A stretch of 64,000 bases of DNA, from positions 9,472-73,471 of the forward strand of contig NZ_JBHFNQ010000255.1 of NCBI RefSeq assembly GCF_041929345.1. Reading direction: 5' to 3'. The notes below the pieces were generated by a model, which saw nothing but the letters and a program-made list of their open reading frames with translations, was not told the DNA's origin and ran no database searches. Origin of the DNA: Floridanema aerugineum (lineage in GTDB: Bacteria > Cyanobacteriota > Cyanobacteriia > Cyanobacteriales > Aerosakkonemataceae). The position numbers were made by a program, and so were the translations under genes. Numbering within the stretch: position 1 is the stretch's first letter; every line of letters starts with the position of its first letter. This document shows, piece by piece, positions 32,698 through 41,842 of this stretch.

Positions 32698-34032
32698 TTA
32701 TAAGGGTAATTTAATAGTAAAAGTGCTACCTTTGTTTGGTTCACTTTGTAGTTGTATACTACCTTTGTGGGATTGAATGATTGCTTTGGCGATCGCTAAT
32801 CCTAATCCCGCTCCGCCTGTGTGACGAGAGCGATCGCTATTGATGCGGTAGAAGCGATCGAAAATTCGTTTTTGTTCAGCAGTTGGAATACCAATACCTG
32901 TATCTTGAATCTGAATTAAAGCTTGATTGTCAATACTATCTAATATAACTGTTACTTGACCCTTAGCGGGAGTGTATTGAATAGCATTAATAATTAAGTT
33001 AGAAACTAAGCGATAAAGTTGTTCTTCATTCCCCATAACATTGAGTGGATTATTGACTCGTATTTCAGCAGTTAAGCTTACCGATTTCGAGAGTGCTAAA
33101 GCGGCAAATTCCTCGACTAAATCGTTAACAATATCATTGACAAAACAATTTTTAAATTGCTTTGGTGTAACTTGTTGTTCTAAACGAGCTAATAGTAACA
33201 AATCAGCGACTAACTGAATCAATCTTCGATTTTGCCGACTAATTGTTTCGAGGATATCTTGGAATTCTTTTTCATCTAAATCAGGTAATGAATGTGCGGA
33301 TTCTATTGTTGCTTGTGTTGCTGCTAAAGGTGTTCGCAACTCATGAGCAGCATCCGCTGTAAATTGTTGAATTTGCTGGTAAGATTGGTAAATTGGTTGC
33401 ATTGCTAAACCAGCTAACCACCAACTAGAAACAGCTACTAAAACCAGGGTAGTGGGTAATCCCAATTTCATAATCCATTTCACATTATTCAGATAATGAT
33501 TGAAATCTTTCAGACTTCTCCCGACTTGAAAGTAACCCCAATTCCGATGATCGCGAGTATGTAAAGTTATAGAAATTTGGTGATAAAAGTTGCCTTTACT
33601 ATCTTTAAGGGTTTGCCATTTTTCCTTATTTAATACTAAAGGTAATCCTTCTGGATGAGCACCTGCGATCGCAATCAACTGACCTGAAATATCAAAGAAA
33701 CGGATATAATAATTTCCTTGATTTATGGCGCTAAGAATGTGACGATAAGAACTGGCTTTATTTGTCATGCAGCTAGATCCTGCTAAACAAAGATTTGGTA
33801 AAAGTTCCTCAACAATTGGTTCTAAAACTCCGGGTTGATTTAACTTTAATTCAATGCTGTCATGGAGAGTTCCTGCTACAGATTCTAACTCGCGATCGAT
33901 CGCTACACGATGAGCATGAGCGATCGCTTCATACACACCAAATCCAGACAAACTTAAAATTATTCCCATCACTCCAGCATAAGATAAAGCCAAGCGAGTG
34001 CGAGTTCGGTTAAACAGTTTATTTTGATTCAT
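32698..34032 (-). CDS. rppB: Sensor histidine kinase, RppB-like
   Basis: A 444-residue transmembrane sensor kinase. Two membrane helices (about 15-33 and 188-208) flank a periplasmic sensor of about 150 residues; HisKA with FTADAAHELRTPLAATQ; HATPase with NLIINAIQYTP, DTGIGIP and GAGLGLAIAKAI. The N-terminus (LALSYAGVMGIILSLSGFGVYE) resembles the cyanobacterial RppB/NrsS group, which responds to redox or nickel. It follows its response regulator by 132 bp; a palindromic repeat (34057-34132) lies in the gap. Its position below a heavy-metal RND pump suggests metal sensing. Confidence 0.88.
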   Translation of the reverse strand: MNQNKLFNRTRTRLALSYAGVMGIILSLSGFGVYEAIAHAHRVAIDRELESVAGTLHDSIELKLNQPGVLEPIVEELLPNLCLAGSSCMTNKASSYRHILSAINQGNYYIRFFDISGQLIAIAGAHPEGLPLVLNKEKWQTLKDSKGNFYHQISITLHTRDHRNWGYFQVGRSLKDFNHYLNNVKWIMKLGLPTTLVLVAVSSWWLAGLAMQPIYQSYQQIQQFTADAAHELRTPLAATQATIESAHSLPDLDEKEFQDILETISRQNRRLIQLVADLLLLARLEQQVTPKQFKNCFVNDIVNDLVEEFAALALSKSVSLTAEIRVNNPLNVMGNEEQLYRLVSNLIINAIQYTPAKGQVTVILDSIDNQALIQIQDTGIGIPTAEQKRIFDRFYRINSDRSRHTGGAGLGLAIAKAIIQSHKGSIQLQSEPNKGSTFTIKLPL

Positions 34033-34056
34033 AATTAACTCAAGTTCCTAGTTTTA

Positions 34057-34132
34057 GATCCCCCATTATCCCCCTTAAAAAGGGGGACTTTCAATCCGGT
34101 TCCCCCCTGATTAAGGGGGGTTAGGGGGGATC
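34057..34132. repeat. Palindromic repeat between regulator and kinase genes
   Basis: Two hairpins (CCCCCTTAAAAAGGGGG and CCCCCCTGATTAAGGGGGG) inside an outer inverted repeat beginning and ending GATCCCCC/GGGGGATC. It is a REP-like dispersed element typical of filamentous cyanobacteria. Lying between rppA and rppB it may reduce kinase expression relative to the regulator. Confidence 0.75.
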
Positions 34133-34164
34133 AAACCGACAATATTTGTAACTAACAAATTGCC

Positions 34165-34857
34165 TTAATTAGGGTTAAAACGATACCCCATACCATGTAA
34201 AGTTTCAATCAAATCAGGACAACCACTAGCAGCTAATTTGCGCCGCAACAAACGCACTTGCGCCGCCACAACATTACTAATAGGTTCTGCACTCATTTCC
34301 CACAACTGATTACGAATTTGATCGGTACTAAGAACAAAGCTAGGATGTTTCATAAAATATTCCAACAGTTGAAACTCTTTAGTAGTTAGAGAAATCACCT
34401 GCTTTTCGCCTTTAGTATTTTGAAAACAAACAGTACGAGTGCTGTAATCTAAAGTTAAATTTCCCACTGTTAGTTTTTGGGGTTGGAGTTGAGGCGATCG
34501 CCTTTGCAGAGCCCGCAACCTTGCCAAAAGTTCTGCCATTCCGAAAGGTTTCACCAAATAATCATCAGCGCCAGCATCCAACCCAGCAACTTTATCTTGC
34601 TCATGATCTTTAGCTGTAAGCATTAAAATTGGTAGGGGGTTGTGTTGCGATCGCACTTTTTTGCACAACTCTAATCCTGAGATTCCTGGTAGTAACCAAT
34701 CAAAGATAGCCAGAGTATATTGAGTGTGTTCATCTGACAAATAATTCCCCGCTTCTATCCCATTTTGCACCCAATCAACCAGATACTTTTCCTGATGCAA
34801 AACCCGCTTAATCGCTGCACCTAAATCTGGCTCATCTTCGACTAACAGAACTCTCAT
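34165..34857 (-). CDS. rppA: OmpR-family response regulator, RppA-like
   Basis: A 230-residue response regulator: receiver domain with acidic pair E8/D9, phospho-acceptor D53 (IFDWLLPG), KPFGMAELLAR; and a C-terminal winged-helix DNA-binding domain (LTTKEFQLLEYFMKHP, RRKLAASG, GMGYRF). Cognate kinase downstream. It likely controls nearby genes such as the RND pump, by analogy with NrsRS or CopRS; not shown by sequence. Confidence 0.92.
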   Translation of the reverse strand: MRVLLVEDEPDLGAAIKRVLHQEKYLVDWVQNGIEAGNYLSDEHTQYTLAIFDWLLPGISGLELCKKVRSQHNPLPILMLTAKDHEQDKVAGLDAGADDYLVKPFGMAELLARLRALQRRSPQLQPQKLTVGNLTLDYSTRTVCFQNTKGEKQVISLTTKEFQLLEYFMKHPSFVLSTDQIRNQLWEMSAEPISNVVAAQVRLLRRKLAASGCPDLIETLHGMGYRFNPN

Positions 34858-34996
34858 AAAATCAAAAACGATTTACTAATTAAAACTTCAGCGACAACTA
34901 TCTTAATTCTAAGCCTCCTCTGCTAACTTTCAACGAGCAAATTGGATTATTTTATGAGAGCAAGGTGAACTGAAACTAACAGGAAACCCAGAATAA

Positions 34997-36517
34997 TTAA
35001 GCAAATAAACCACTAGCTGAGCCATATAAAATGTTAGTTGTACCGCCAATGCTGCCGAAAGGAGCGCCGATCGCCAAATCTGCAAAACCATCGTTGTTGA
35101 AATCACCAGCCGTTACACTGCTACCAAAGCGAGCGCTAGCCTGGGCCACACCTTGAACACCAGGAGAATCTTGAGTCCAGAGTTGATTCCCCATTGGCGT
35201 TAAGCCAGTACTTGAGCCATAGAGTATATTCACTGCTCCCGCTGAATTAATTGTGCCAACATCTTCTTCAGGAACACCGATCGCCAGATCATCTCTCCCA
35301 TCCCCGTTAAAGTCACCAACGGCTAAACTTGCGCCAAATTGGTCACTGTTTTCCGCCACTCCTGTAATATCAGTAATATCTTGATGCCAAATTTGGTTAT
35401 TTGTAGGAGTTAAACCATCATTGGAACCATAAAGCACATTCACTGCGCCAGCATTGAAGATTGAGCCAATATCTTCTCCGGGAGCGCCGATCGCCAAATC
35501 CTCTTTACCGTCGCCATTAAAGTCACCAACGGCTAAACTTTGACCAAAAACATCTCCAGCCTCAGCAGCACCTTCAACATTTGTACTATTTTGATGCCAG
35601 ATTTGGTTATTTGTTGCACTTAAACCACTATTGGAACCATAGAGTACATTTACCGCACCCGTAGCGGAAGTAGAACCGAGATCTTCTCCCGGAACACCAA
35701 CTGCTAAATCATCTCTACCATCACCATTAAAATCACCCGATGCCAAACTATTACCAAAAGTATCTCCTGCTTCCGCAGCACCTTCAATATTGGAACTATT
35801 TTGATGCCAGATTTCGTCAGCTGTGTCAGTTAAGCCACTAGCGGAGCCATAGAGTACATTGACTGCGCCAGCATTGAAAATCGAACCGATTTCTTCTAAG
35901 GGAACACCGATCGCCAAATCATCTCTACCATCCCCATTGAAATCTCCGGTTGTCAGGCTAGAACCAAATTGATCGTTCGCTTCCGCAGCACCTTCAACAT
36001 TTGAACTATTTTGAGTCCAGATGTCGTCAGCTGTGTCAGTTAAGCCAGTAGTCGAGCCATAGAGCACATTTACTGCGCCAGCATTGGAGTTAGAGCCAAC
36101 ACTTTCTCCGGGAACACCGATCGCTAAATCGTCTCTACCATCGCCATTAAAGTCACCCGATGCTAAACTTTGACCAAAGCCGTCTCCTGTCTCAGGGACA
36201 CCTTCAATATTTGGAGTTTCTTGAGTCCAAATTTGATTACCCGATCCAGTTAAACTGGTAGCCGAGCCATACAGAGCATTTACTGCACCAGCATTGACGA
36301 TCGAGTTAGAGTTAGAGTCAACATCTTCTCCGGGAACACCGATCGCTAAATCATCTCTACCATCACCATTAAAGTCACCTGAACTTAAACTTCGACCAAA
36401 GCTGTCTCCTGCTTCAGCAACACCTTCAATACTAGGAGAGTCTTGAGTCCAAATTTGGTCATCAAGTGGGATGATCAAGTCGTCGAGTGCAAAACTTGTT
36501 TCTACGATGTCCATCAT
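34997..36517 (-). CDS. FG-GAP seven-bladed beta-propeller protein
   Basis: About 506 residues from ATG 36517, chosen because GGAG lies just upstream; the 36538 start is weaker. It has seven FG-GAP repeats of about 68 residues, each with DxFGxSL followed by GDFNGDGRDDLAIG (calcium-binding loop) and a NVLYGS ending, so it forms one complete integrin-alpha-like propeller. No signal peptide is visible. The DNA is correspondingly repetitive. The role is probably surface or matrix binding; the export route is unclear. Neighbours are regulators and a metal pump, which give little hint. Confidence 0.9.
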   Translation of the reverse strand: MMDIVETSFALDDLIIPLDDQIWTQDSPSIEGVAEAGDSFGRSLSSGDFNGDGRDDLAIGVPGEDVDSNSNSIVNAGAVNALYGSATSLTGSGNQIWTQETPNIEGVPETGDGFGQSLASGDFNGDGRDDLAIGVPGESVGSNSNAGAVNVLYGSTTGLTDTADDIWTQNSSNVEGAAEANDQFGSSLTTGDFNGDGRDDLAIGVPLEEIGSIFNAGAVNVLYGSASGLTDTADEIWHQNSSNIEGAAEAGDTFGNSLASGDFNGDGRDDLAVGVPGEDLGSTSATGAVNVLYGSNSGLSATNNQIWHQNSTNVEGAAEAGDVFGQSLAVGDFNGDGKEDLAIGAPGEDIGSIFNAGAVNVLYGSNDGLTPTNNQIWHQDITDITGVAENSDQFGASLAVGDFNGDGRDDLAIGVPEEDVGTINSAGAVNILYGSSTGLTPMGNQLWTQDSPGVQGVAQASARFGSSVTAGDFNNDGFADLAIGAPFGSIGGTTNILYGSASGLFA

Positions 36518-36662
36518 ATATTCTCCAAAAACCGTCAAAAATTTGCAGTTTTATGACTTACGCAACTTTTGCTAAAGCGTAAAAAATTGAAAAAGATGCC
36601 TTAATAGTGGCAAGCCATCAACCAGAAATCTTGCTTGTTTTTGCTGTTTTTACACGAACTTG

Positions 36663-37556
36663 CTAGGAATTGAGAAAAGTTCCCGGTGTGACACCAGTTA
36701 ACCGTTTAAAGTGGCGGTGAAGATGACTTTGATGGTTAAAACCACAGGCGATCGCAGTTTCAGCAATACTCAACTTACCGCGTTTTAATAGTTGTTTAGC
36801 TCGTTCTACTCGCTGTTGAATCACATATTGATGTGGACTTAAACCAGTAGATTGTTTGAACAATCGGCAAAAATGATAGCGACTGATGTTGAGATGATTT
36901 GCGATCGCATCCAAAGAAATATCCTGTGTTAAATGAGCGTCGATATAATCAATTACTTTTCTTAGCTGCTGTTTTGGTAAACCCCCAGCATACTCTCGAA
37001 CTAAAGCCTTTTGAATTGAGTAATTTTGCAAAAGATGAACAGCCAAAAACGTCGCAGCCGATTCAACATAAAGACGGCTATCTGAATCATTAGTTCTCAG
37101 CTGTTCCTGAAGTTTCAATCCCATTTGATAAATTAAAGCATCTTGCGTAATCAAATGAAGTGACATTTCATATTGATCGGTATCCAATAACTCTACAGCA
37201 TGACTGCTTAGTAATTCATCCTCTAAACTAAGCATCAAAATGTTAGCATCTCTATTCCAACGAATTATTTGAGGAGTGTCAATTGGACAAAGCCCAACAG
37301 CACCCGTAAACATTAAACCTTTTTCGAGATGCCGATCCACAATTCTTTCTATCTGAAAAGTCTGACCAAGATTAATAGTGATAGCAAACTGTTTAAGAGA
37401 ATATTCAGAAGTTTCCCCTGGTGGTAGGTAGTGCTGTTCTAAACTAATCCCACTCCACATTTTCCCGCTGCTAGAAAGCTTGGGTGGTTTGATGAAAAGT
37501 TGTGGCAAGGCATTTTCGCTGTTTATACCAATATCTGGTAATTTTTTGCCTGACAT
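36663..37556 (-). CDS. AraC-family transcriptional regulator
   Basis: A 297-residue regulator. The C-terminal DNA-binding region has two helix-turn-helix motifs (ISLDAIANHLNISRYHFCRLF and IAETAIACGFNHQSHLHRHF) ending FKRLTGVTPGTF, typical of AraC. The N-terminal half is an uncharacterised sensory region beginning with LFIKPPKLSSSGKMWSGI. It lies between the FixH-like lipoprotein and the FG-GAP gene on the same strand. Target genes unknown. Confidence 0.93.
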   Translation of the reverse strand: MSGKKLPDIGINSENALPQLFIKPPKLSSSGKMWSGISLEQHYLPPGETSEYSLKQFAITINLGQTFQIERIVDRHLEKGLMFTGAVGLCPIDTPQIIRWNRDANILMLSLEDELLSSHAVELLDTDQYEMSLHLITQDALIYQMGLKLQEQLRTNDSDSRLYVESAATFLAVHLLQNYSIQKALVREYAGGLPKQQLRKVIDYIDAHLTQDISLDAIANHLNISRYHFCRLFKQSTGLSPHQYVIQQRVERAKQLLKRGKLSIAETAIACGFNHQSHLHRHFKRLTGVTPGTFLNS

Positions 37557-37658
37557 CCTTTACCTCCTACCAGTAATCGATTTTGTTATTTTAGCTAATT
37601 GGTAGAAACAGCACATTAATCTTATGACTTATTTATTCATCATCAAATCAATCAGAAT

Positions 37659-38156
37659 TTACCGATTAAAACTAAACCGTCCGTCTACCTTTTTACCGTC
37701 AATATCCGAAGTAATTTTCACATTATACTGACCCGGTGCCGTTTCAGAAAGTACAGCTGCATAGTGTTTTCCTTGAGCATCATAAGTGAGAGGAATACTC
37801 TTTTGAGTTCCATCAGGCAATTGAACTTGAGCCACTACTTTAGCATTAGGAATAGCTTCGTGATTGTCACCTTTTTGTAAATAGAAATCCAGATGAACAC
37901 TCTTACTTTCCTTAAGTGGAACAAACTCTAAATGATAAGGCCCGGACTCGACAACTTGACCACCTTTTAAAGGTGTTGCTGCATGACCAGAAGACTCAGT
38001 TTTAGTAACATTAGTTTGTTGTGCAGTTGACTCAGGTGAACTTGCACTTGTTGGACTACTCTCTGGGCTTGTAGCTTGGTTATTATTACTACAGCCTTCT
38101 AACAAAATCAAACTTAAGCTGCCTATAACTATTAACAAAGATTTGACAGGCTTCAT
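37659..38156 (-). CDS. FixH/YtkA-like lipoprotein
   Basis: A 165-residue lipoprotein; the signal ends with lipobox LEGC (C22) and a Ser/Thr/Pro-rich linker (about 23-60) follows. The C-terminal domain (about 65-165; VESGPYHLEFVPLKESKSVHLDFYLQ, then IPNAKVVAQVQLPDG and APGQYNVKI) has the beta-sandwich pattern of FixH/YtkA-type domains, which in cyanobacteria often accompany heavy-metal RND pumps and may bind copper. It is 150 bp downstream of the RND pump gene, with a long hairpin in between. Confidence 0.82.
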   Translation of the reverse strand: MKPVKSLLIVIGSLSLILLEGCSNNNQATSPESSPTSASSPESTAQQTNVTKTESSGHAATPLKGGQVVESGPYHLEFVPLKESKSVHLDFYLQKGDNHEAIPNAKVVAQVQLPDGTQKSIPLTYDAQGKHYAAVLSETAPGQYNVKITSDIDGKKVDGRFSFNR

Positions 38157-38210
38157 GGTTTTTGCTCCTAAAATAAAACAATTGAACCTTTAATACTCTC
38201 TTCTTCTTCT

Positions 38211-38282
38211 TCTTTGCGCTCTTTGCGTTCTTTGCGGTTTAAAAAATTTTGAAACCGCAAAGGACGCAAAGGACGCGAAGGA
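38211..38282. repeat. Long imperfect hairpin of CTTTGCGTC-type repeats
   Basis: Left arm 38211-38240 and right arm 38251-38282 are composed of CTTTGCGTTC/GGACGCAAAG units and pair across a 10-base A/T loop. A related array is at about 32650-32685 (TTCTTTGCG units). It lies between the RND pump stop and the FixH-like gene and may act as a terminator or processing site. Confidence 0.7.
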
Positions 38283-38306
38283 AAGAGAAAGAGATAAGCT
38301 ATTTCA

Positions 38307-41300
38307 TCAGACCTTAACTTTATCACTGATAATCACCTTATCCTCTTGCTGATTTGGTTTCGGGATTAATAATTTACCAAACTGAGAATAAAGTGCTGGG
38401 AGAACTAATAAAGTTAATGCTGTTGAAGTAAATAATCCACCCAAAACGACGATCGCAAGCGGTTGTAAAATTTCTTTCCCTGGCCCTCCTTCTACTACTA
38501 AAGGTATTAACCCCAAAGCTGAAGTTAAAGCGGTCATTAAAATAGCATTAAGCCGTTCCATTGAACCTTTGACTATGGCATCTTTTGCAGGCATTCCTTC
38601 GGCAAACTTGGTATTGTAGTTATCTACTAATAACAAACCATTGCGGGTAGCTACGCCAAATAATGTCACAAAGCCAACTAAGGAAGCTACAGAAATCACG
38701 CTTCCAGTCAAAGCTACAGAAACAATTCCTCCTACCAATCCGATCGGTAAATTAATCATAATCATTGCTGTTGAAGCAATGGATTTAACCGAAAGGTACA
38801 TCAAGACGGTAATGATAATAAAGGCGATCGCACTAAACACCAAAATATTTTGTGAAGCTCTTTGTTCGGCTTCAAATTGACCTCCATACTGAATAAAGTA
38901 ACCAAAATGGACTTGAACATTTTGCTTAACTTTGGCTTGAATTTCATTCACAACCGATCGCAAATCTCTCCCTTTAGCATTAGCAGAAACAACAATCAAC
39001 CGAGAAACATTTTCGCGGTTAATTGTATTTGGGCCAGTCCCGTATTGCACCCTAGCGACTTGAGCTAGAGGAATTTTATTACCTGTCGGAGTATCAACTA
39101 ATAAGTTTTGAATTGTTTCTAAATTATTGCGAGCTTCTGGCTTCAGCCAGACAACTAAATCAAAGGTTTGTTGTCCTTCCAAAACTTGAGAAACTACTTG
39201 CCCATTCAAAGAAGTTTCAATAATTTCTGATAATTCTCCGACATTTAAACCGTATCTGCCAGCAGCTTGGCGATCGAACTTTACTTGTATTTGTTGAATC
39301 GGTACTTGTGGCTCAAGTTGCAAATCTACAATTCCTGCAACTGTTTTCATTTGCTCCTCAACTTTGGCACCAATTTCTCGCAGCTGCTCTAAATCAGAAC
39401 CAAATATTTTTACAGCAATTTGACTCCTCACACCGGATAAAACCTCATCCATCCTGTGAGAAATAAACCCGCCGATATTGGGTACTACTCCGGGTAATTT
39501 GGCAAATTCTTCTCGCAGCAATTCTAAAGTTTTTGTCCGGTTTTTCATTCCCGCTTCGCTAATACCCATATCGATGTGCGCTGAATTTACTCCCGCTGCA
39601 TCGCTGTCTCCTGGGGCACGTCCAGAACGCACTTGAACATAATCAAAATTAGGGTCTTTTTTTAGCGCATCTTCGATCGCAAATGCCGCACTATTTGTCG
39701 CCTCAAGAGATACGCCGGGATAGAGAAGGATGGTATTAACTAATGTTTGTTCTTGAAACTCAGGTAAGAACGATCGACCAAATGAAGGTAAAATAATTAA
39801 TGCTGCCACCATTGCCGCACTAGCCAAACTTAAAATAATGCCTGAATGACGCATCGAAAAATTTAAAAAGAAACTATAAACTCGCTTGGCAAATCTCGGC
39901 AACCAAGGTTCTCTTACTCTCATTTTTTTGCTAGGTAAAATGATGGCACACAATGCTGGAGAAATCAGCAAAGATTCCAGACTAGAAATTACCACAACTA
40001 CCAGATAAGTAATTCCCATTGGTGTAAAAATTCGACCTTCTACACCGGGCAATGTAAAAATTGGTGAGAAGACGACAATGCCAATTACTGTCGCACCAAT
40101 TAAAGAGTCGCGGACTTCATTGCTGCCATCAAAAATCACATCCATTATTGGGCGGGGATTAAGAGATAGTTTATTTTCTCTCAAGTTGCGGTAGGTGTTT
40201 TCGGCATAAACGATCGCATCATCAATGGCTGTACCAATTGCCACTGACAAGCCGCCCAAAGTCATCGTATTTAAACCCAATCCCACCCAAGACATGAATA
40301 ACAATGCGATTAGCCAAGTGAGAAAGAAATCCAACAAAACTACCGTAAGAGTTCGCCAATTCATCAAAAATGGAATCAGGATTACAGCAACAATAATGCT
40401 GCCTTCAACTAATGCCGATCGCACATTTTCCACCGAAGATTTAATATATTCTTCCTGCCGAAATGTGACAGTAAATTTAATATCTTTGAGAAGAGATTGT
40501 TGAACTTCTTTCATTGCCGCTTCTACCGCCCTCGTCACAGTGGGAGTATCAGCATTAGGCTGTCTATTTACCAACACAACAACAGATTTTTGACCGTTTA
40601 AACTACCATCACCTCGCTTAATAGCCGCACCAATTTGCACATCTGCCACATCAGCAATTCTGACGGGCGTTCCTTGACGCGAAGTAATAGCAGAATATTT
40701 CAAATCTTCCAAAGCTTCAATTCGCCCAACTCCTCTAATTAAAGTTTCTTTATCAGGTGTGATTAAATAGCCACCAGGAGCGTTAGTATTAGCTGCTTCT
40801 ACTGCTTTTGTGACATCCTGCAACGACACATCAAAAGCTTTCAACTTTGCGGGATCAACTAATACTTGATATTGCCGCACATCGCCACCATAAGCTACAA
40901 CTTGCGCGACACCGGGAACAGCTAAAAGGCGATTTGTTACTTGCCAATCAACAATGCGCCGCACTTCCATTAAAGGTGTAGTTTCGGAAGTAAAAGCATA
41001 AGTAAGAATGGTGCCAACAGGAGAGGTAGTTGGCGAAAGTTGCGGTGTTTCCACAGCTTTTGGCAATTTGCTCATCGCTTGCTGCAATCGTTCTGTCACC
41101 AATTGCCGAGCTTGATAAATGTCGGTTCCCCAGTCAAAGATGACTTTCACAACTGAAATTCCTACAGCTGAAGAGGAACGCACTGCTGTTACCCCCGGCG
41201 TTCCGTTAATTGCACTCTCAATGAGTAATGTCACTAAAGATTCGATTTCTTCGGGTGCGAGTCCGGGTGCTTCCGTCTGAATTTCCACTTGGGGCGGTGC

Positions 41301-41426
41301 AAAGGGCGGGAAGACATCCAGTTGCATTTGGGGAATGACGTAAATCGTCCACAGAGTAATGATAACGGTAGCGATAACGACTAGCCATCTGCGATCGATT
41401 ACCCATCTGAGAATTGTGCTGAACAT
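38307..41426 (-). CDS. CusA/CzcA-type heavy-metal RND efflux pump
   Basis: A 1039-residue inner-membrane RND transporter with twelve predicted membrane helices and two large periplasmic loops. The N-terminus (WVIDRRWLVVIATVIITLWT) and GVTAVRSSSAVGISVV, and the proton-relay helix SVAIGTAIDDAIVYAEN are typical of the heavy-metal (HME) group. The AIG...D...EN form recalls CusA (Cu/Ag) rather than the DFG form of CzcA, so monovalent metals are possible. It exports metal with a membrane-fusion protein, which lies 4.1 kb upstream at 45505-47136 on the same strand instead of adjacent. The intervening DNA holds an apparent insertion. Confidence 0.93.
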   Translation of the reverse strand: MFSTILRWVIDRRWLVVIATVIITLWTIYVIPQMQLDVFPPFAPPQVEIQTEAPGLAPEEIESLVTLLIESAINGTPGVTAVRSSSAVGISVVKVIFDWGTDIYQARQLVTERLQQAMSKLPKAVETPQLSPTTSPVGTILTYAFTSETTPLMEVRRIVDWQVTNRLLAVPGVAQVVAYGGDVRQYQVLVDPAKLKAFDVSLQDVTKAVEAANTNAPGGYLITPDKETLIRGVGRIEALEDLKYSAITSRQGTPVRIADVADVQIGAAIKRGDGSLNGQKSVVVLVNRQPNADTPTVTRAVEAAMKEVQQSLLKDIKFTVTFRQEEYIKSSVENVRSALVEGSIIVAVILIPFLMNWRTLTVVLLDFFLTWLIALLFMSWVGLGLNTMTLGGLSVAIGTAIDDAIVYAENTYRNLRENKLSLNPRPIMDVIFDGSNEVRDSLIGATVIGIVVFSPIFTLPGVEGRIFTPMGITYLVVVVISSLESLLISPALCAIILPSKKMRVREPWLPRFAKRVYSFFLNFSMRHSGIILSLASAAMVAALIILPSFGRSFLPEFQEQTLVNTILLYPGVSLEATNSAAFAIEDALKKDPNFDYVQVRSGRAPGDSDAAGVNSAHIDMGISEAGMKNRTKTLELLREEFAKLPGVVPNIGGFISHRMDEVLSGVRSQIAVKIFGSDLEQLREIGAKVEEQMKTVAGIVDLQLEPQVPIQQIQVKFDRQAAGRYGLNVGELSEIIETSLNGQVVSQVLEGQQTFDLVVWLKPEARNNLETIQNLLVDTPTGNKIPLAQVARVQYGTGPNTINRENVSRLIVVSANAKGRDLRSVVNEIQAKVKQNVQVHFGYFIQYGGQFEAEQRASQNILVFSAIAFIIITVLMYLSVKSIASTAMIMINLPIGLVGGIVSVALTGSVISVASLVGFVTLFGVATRNGLLLVDNYNTKFAEGMPAKDAIVKGSMERLNAILMTALTSALGLIPLVVEGGPGKEILQPLAIVVLGGLFTSTALTLLVLPALYSQFGKLLIPKPNQQEDKVIISDKVKV

Positions 41427-41551
41427 TTATCAGGTAATGGTGTCAGTACGGAGAATTCCTTTTTTAATCATTCACACAGCCCAATGAAATCAGGATGAAA
41501 TTAGACCTTATTTTTAATAGAGTTCTTGCCAAAGTGCCAAATTTTGTTTTT

Positions 41552-41653
41552 TTACCACAGATATCCACATCTGAGTTTAGCCGCAGTATCTTCACACCAC
41601 GCCACAAAATCTCGATCGTAAAGAGTATCAGTTTTTGGAATTATTTTGTTCAT
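41552..41653 (-). pseudogene. DUF29 family protein, N-terminal remnant
   Basis: A 33-codon frame with ATG at 41653, reading NKIIPKTDTLYDRDFVAWCED, then soon a stop. TLYDRDFxxWxExTA is the conserved start of the cyanobacterial DUF29 family (normally about 140-150 residues). The frame runs into a CATCTGTGG-type repeat (about 41554-41573), which provides the stop codon. Only the N-terminus remains. Confidence 0.6.
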
Positions 41654-41686
41654 AATTTTTTTCTTAAGTAATTAAATGTAAAATTT

Positions 41687-41842
41687 TTATTGATTATCAA
41701 ATACAATCCCTTCATACAAAAGTTCGATCGCACACTCAAACTCAATGCTTTCTAATGCTATCTCATCCCCATTCGTATAAGCATAATAAAGCCACATTTT
41801 ACCTTCTGTGCGATGATAAACTTCAACGGAAATAGATTCAGG
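41687..41842 (-). pseudogene. Uma2-family endonuclease, C-terminal remnant
   Basis: A 51-codon open stretch without start (an in-frame TGA precedes it), reading ESISVEVYHRTEGKMWLYY, then YTNGDEIALESIEFE and ELLYEGIVFDN before the stop. This is the normal C-terminal strand-rich end of Uma2 (DUF820) proteins. The N-terminal half of a Uma2 gene lies on the same strand at 45058-45474, so both may come from one gene split by insertion of the glycosyltransferase/acyltransferase pair. Confidence 0.7.
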
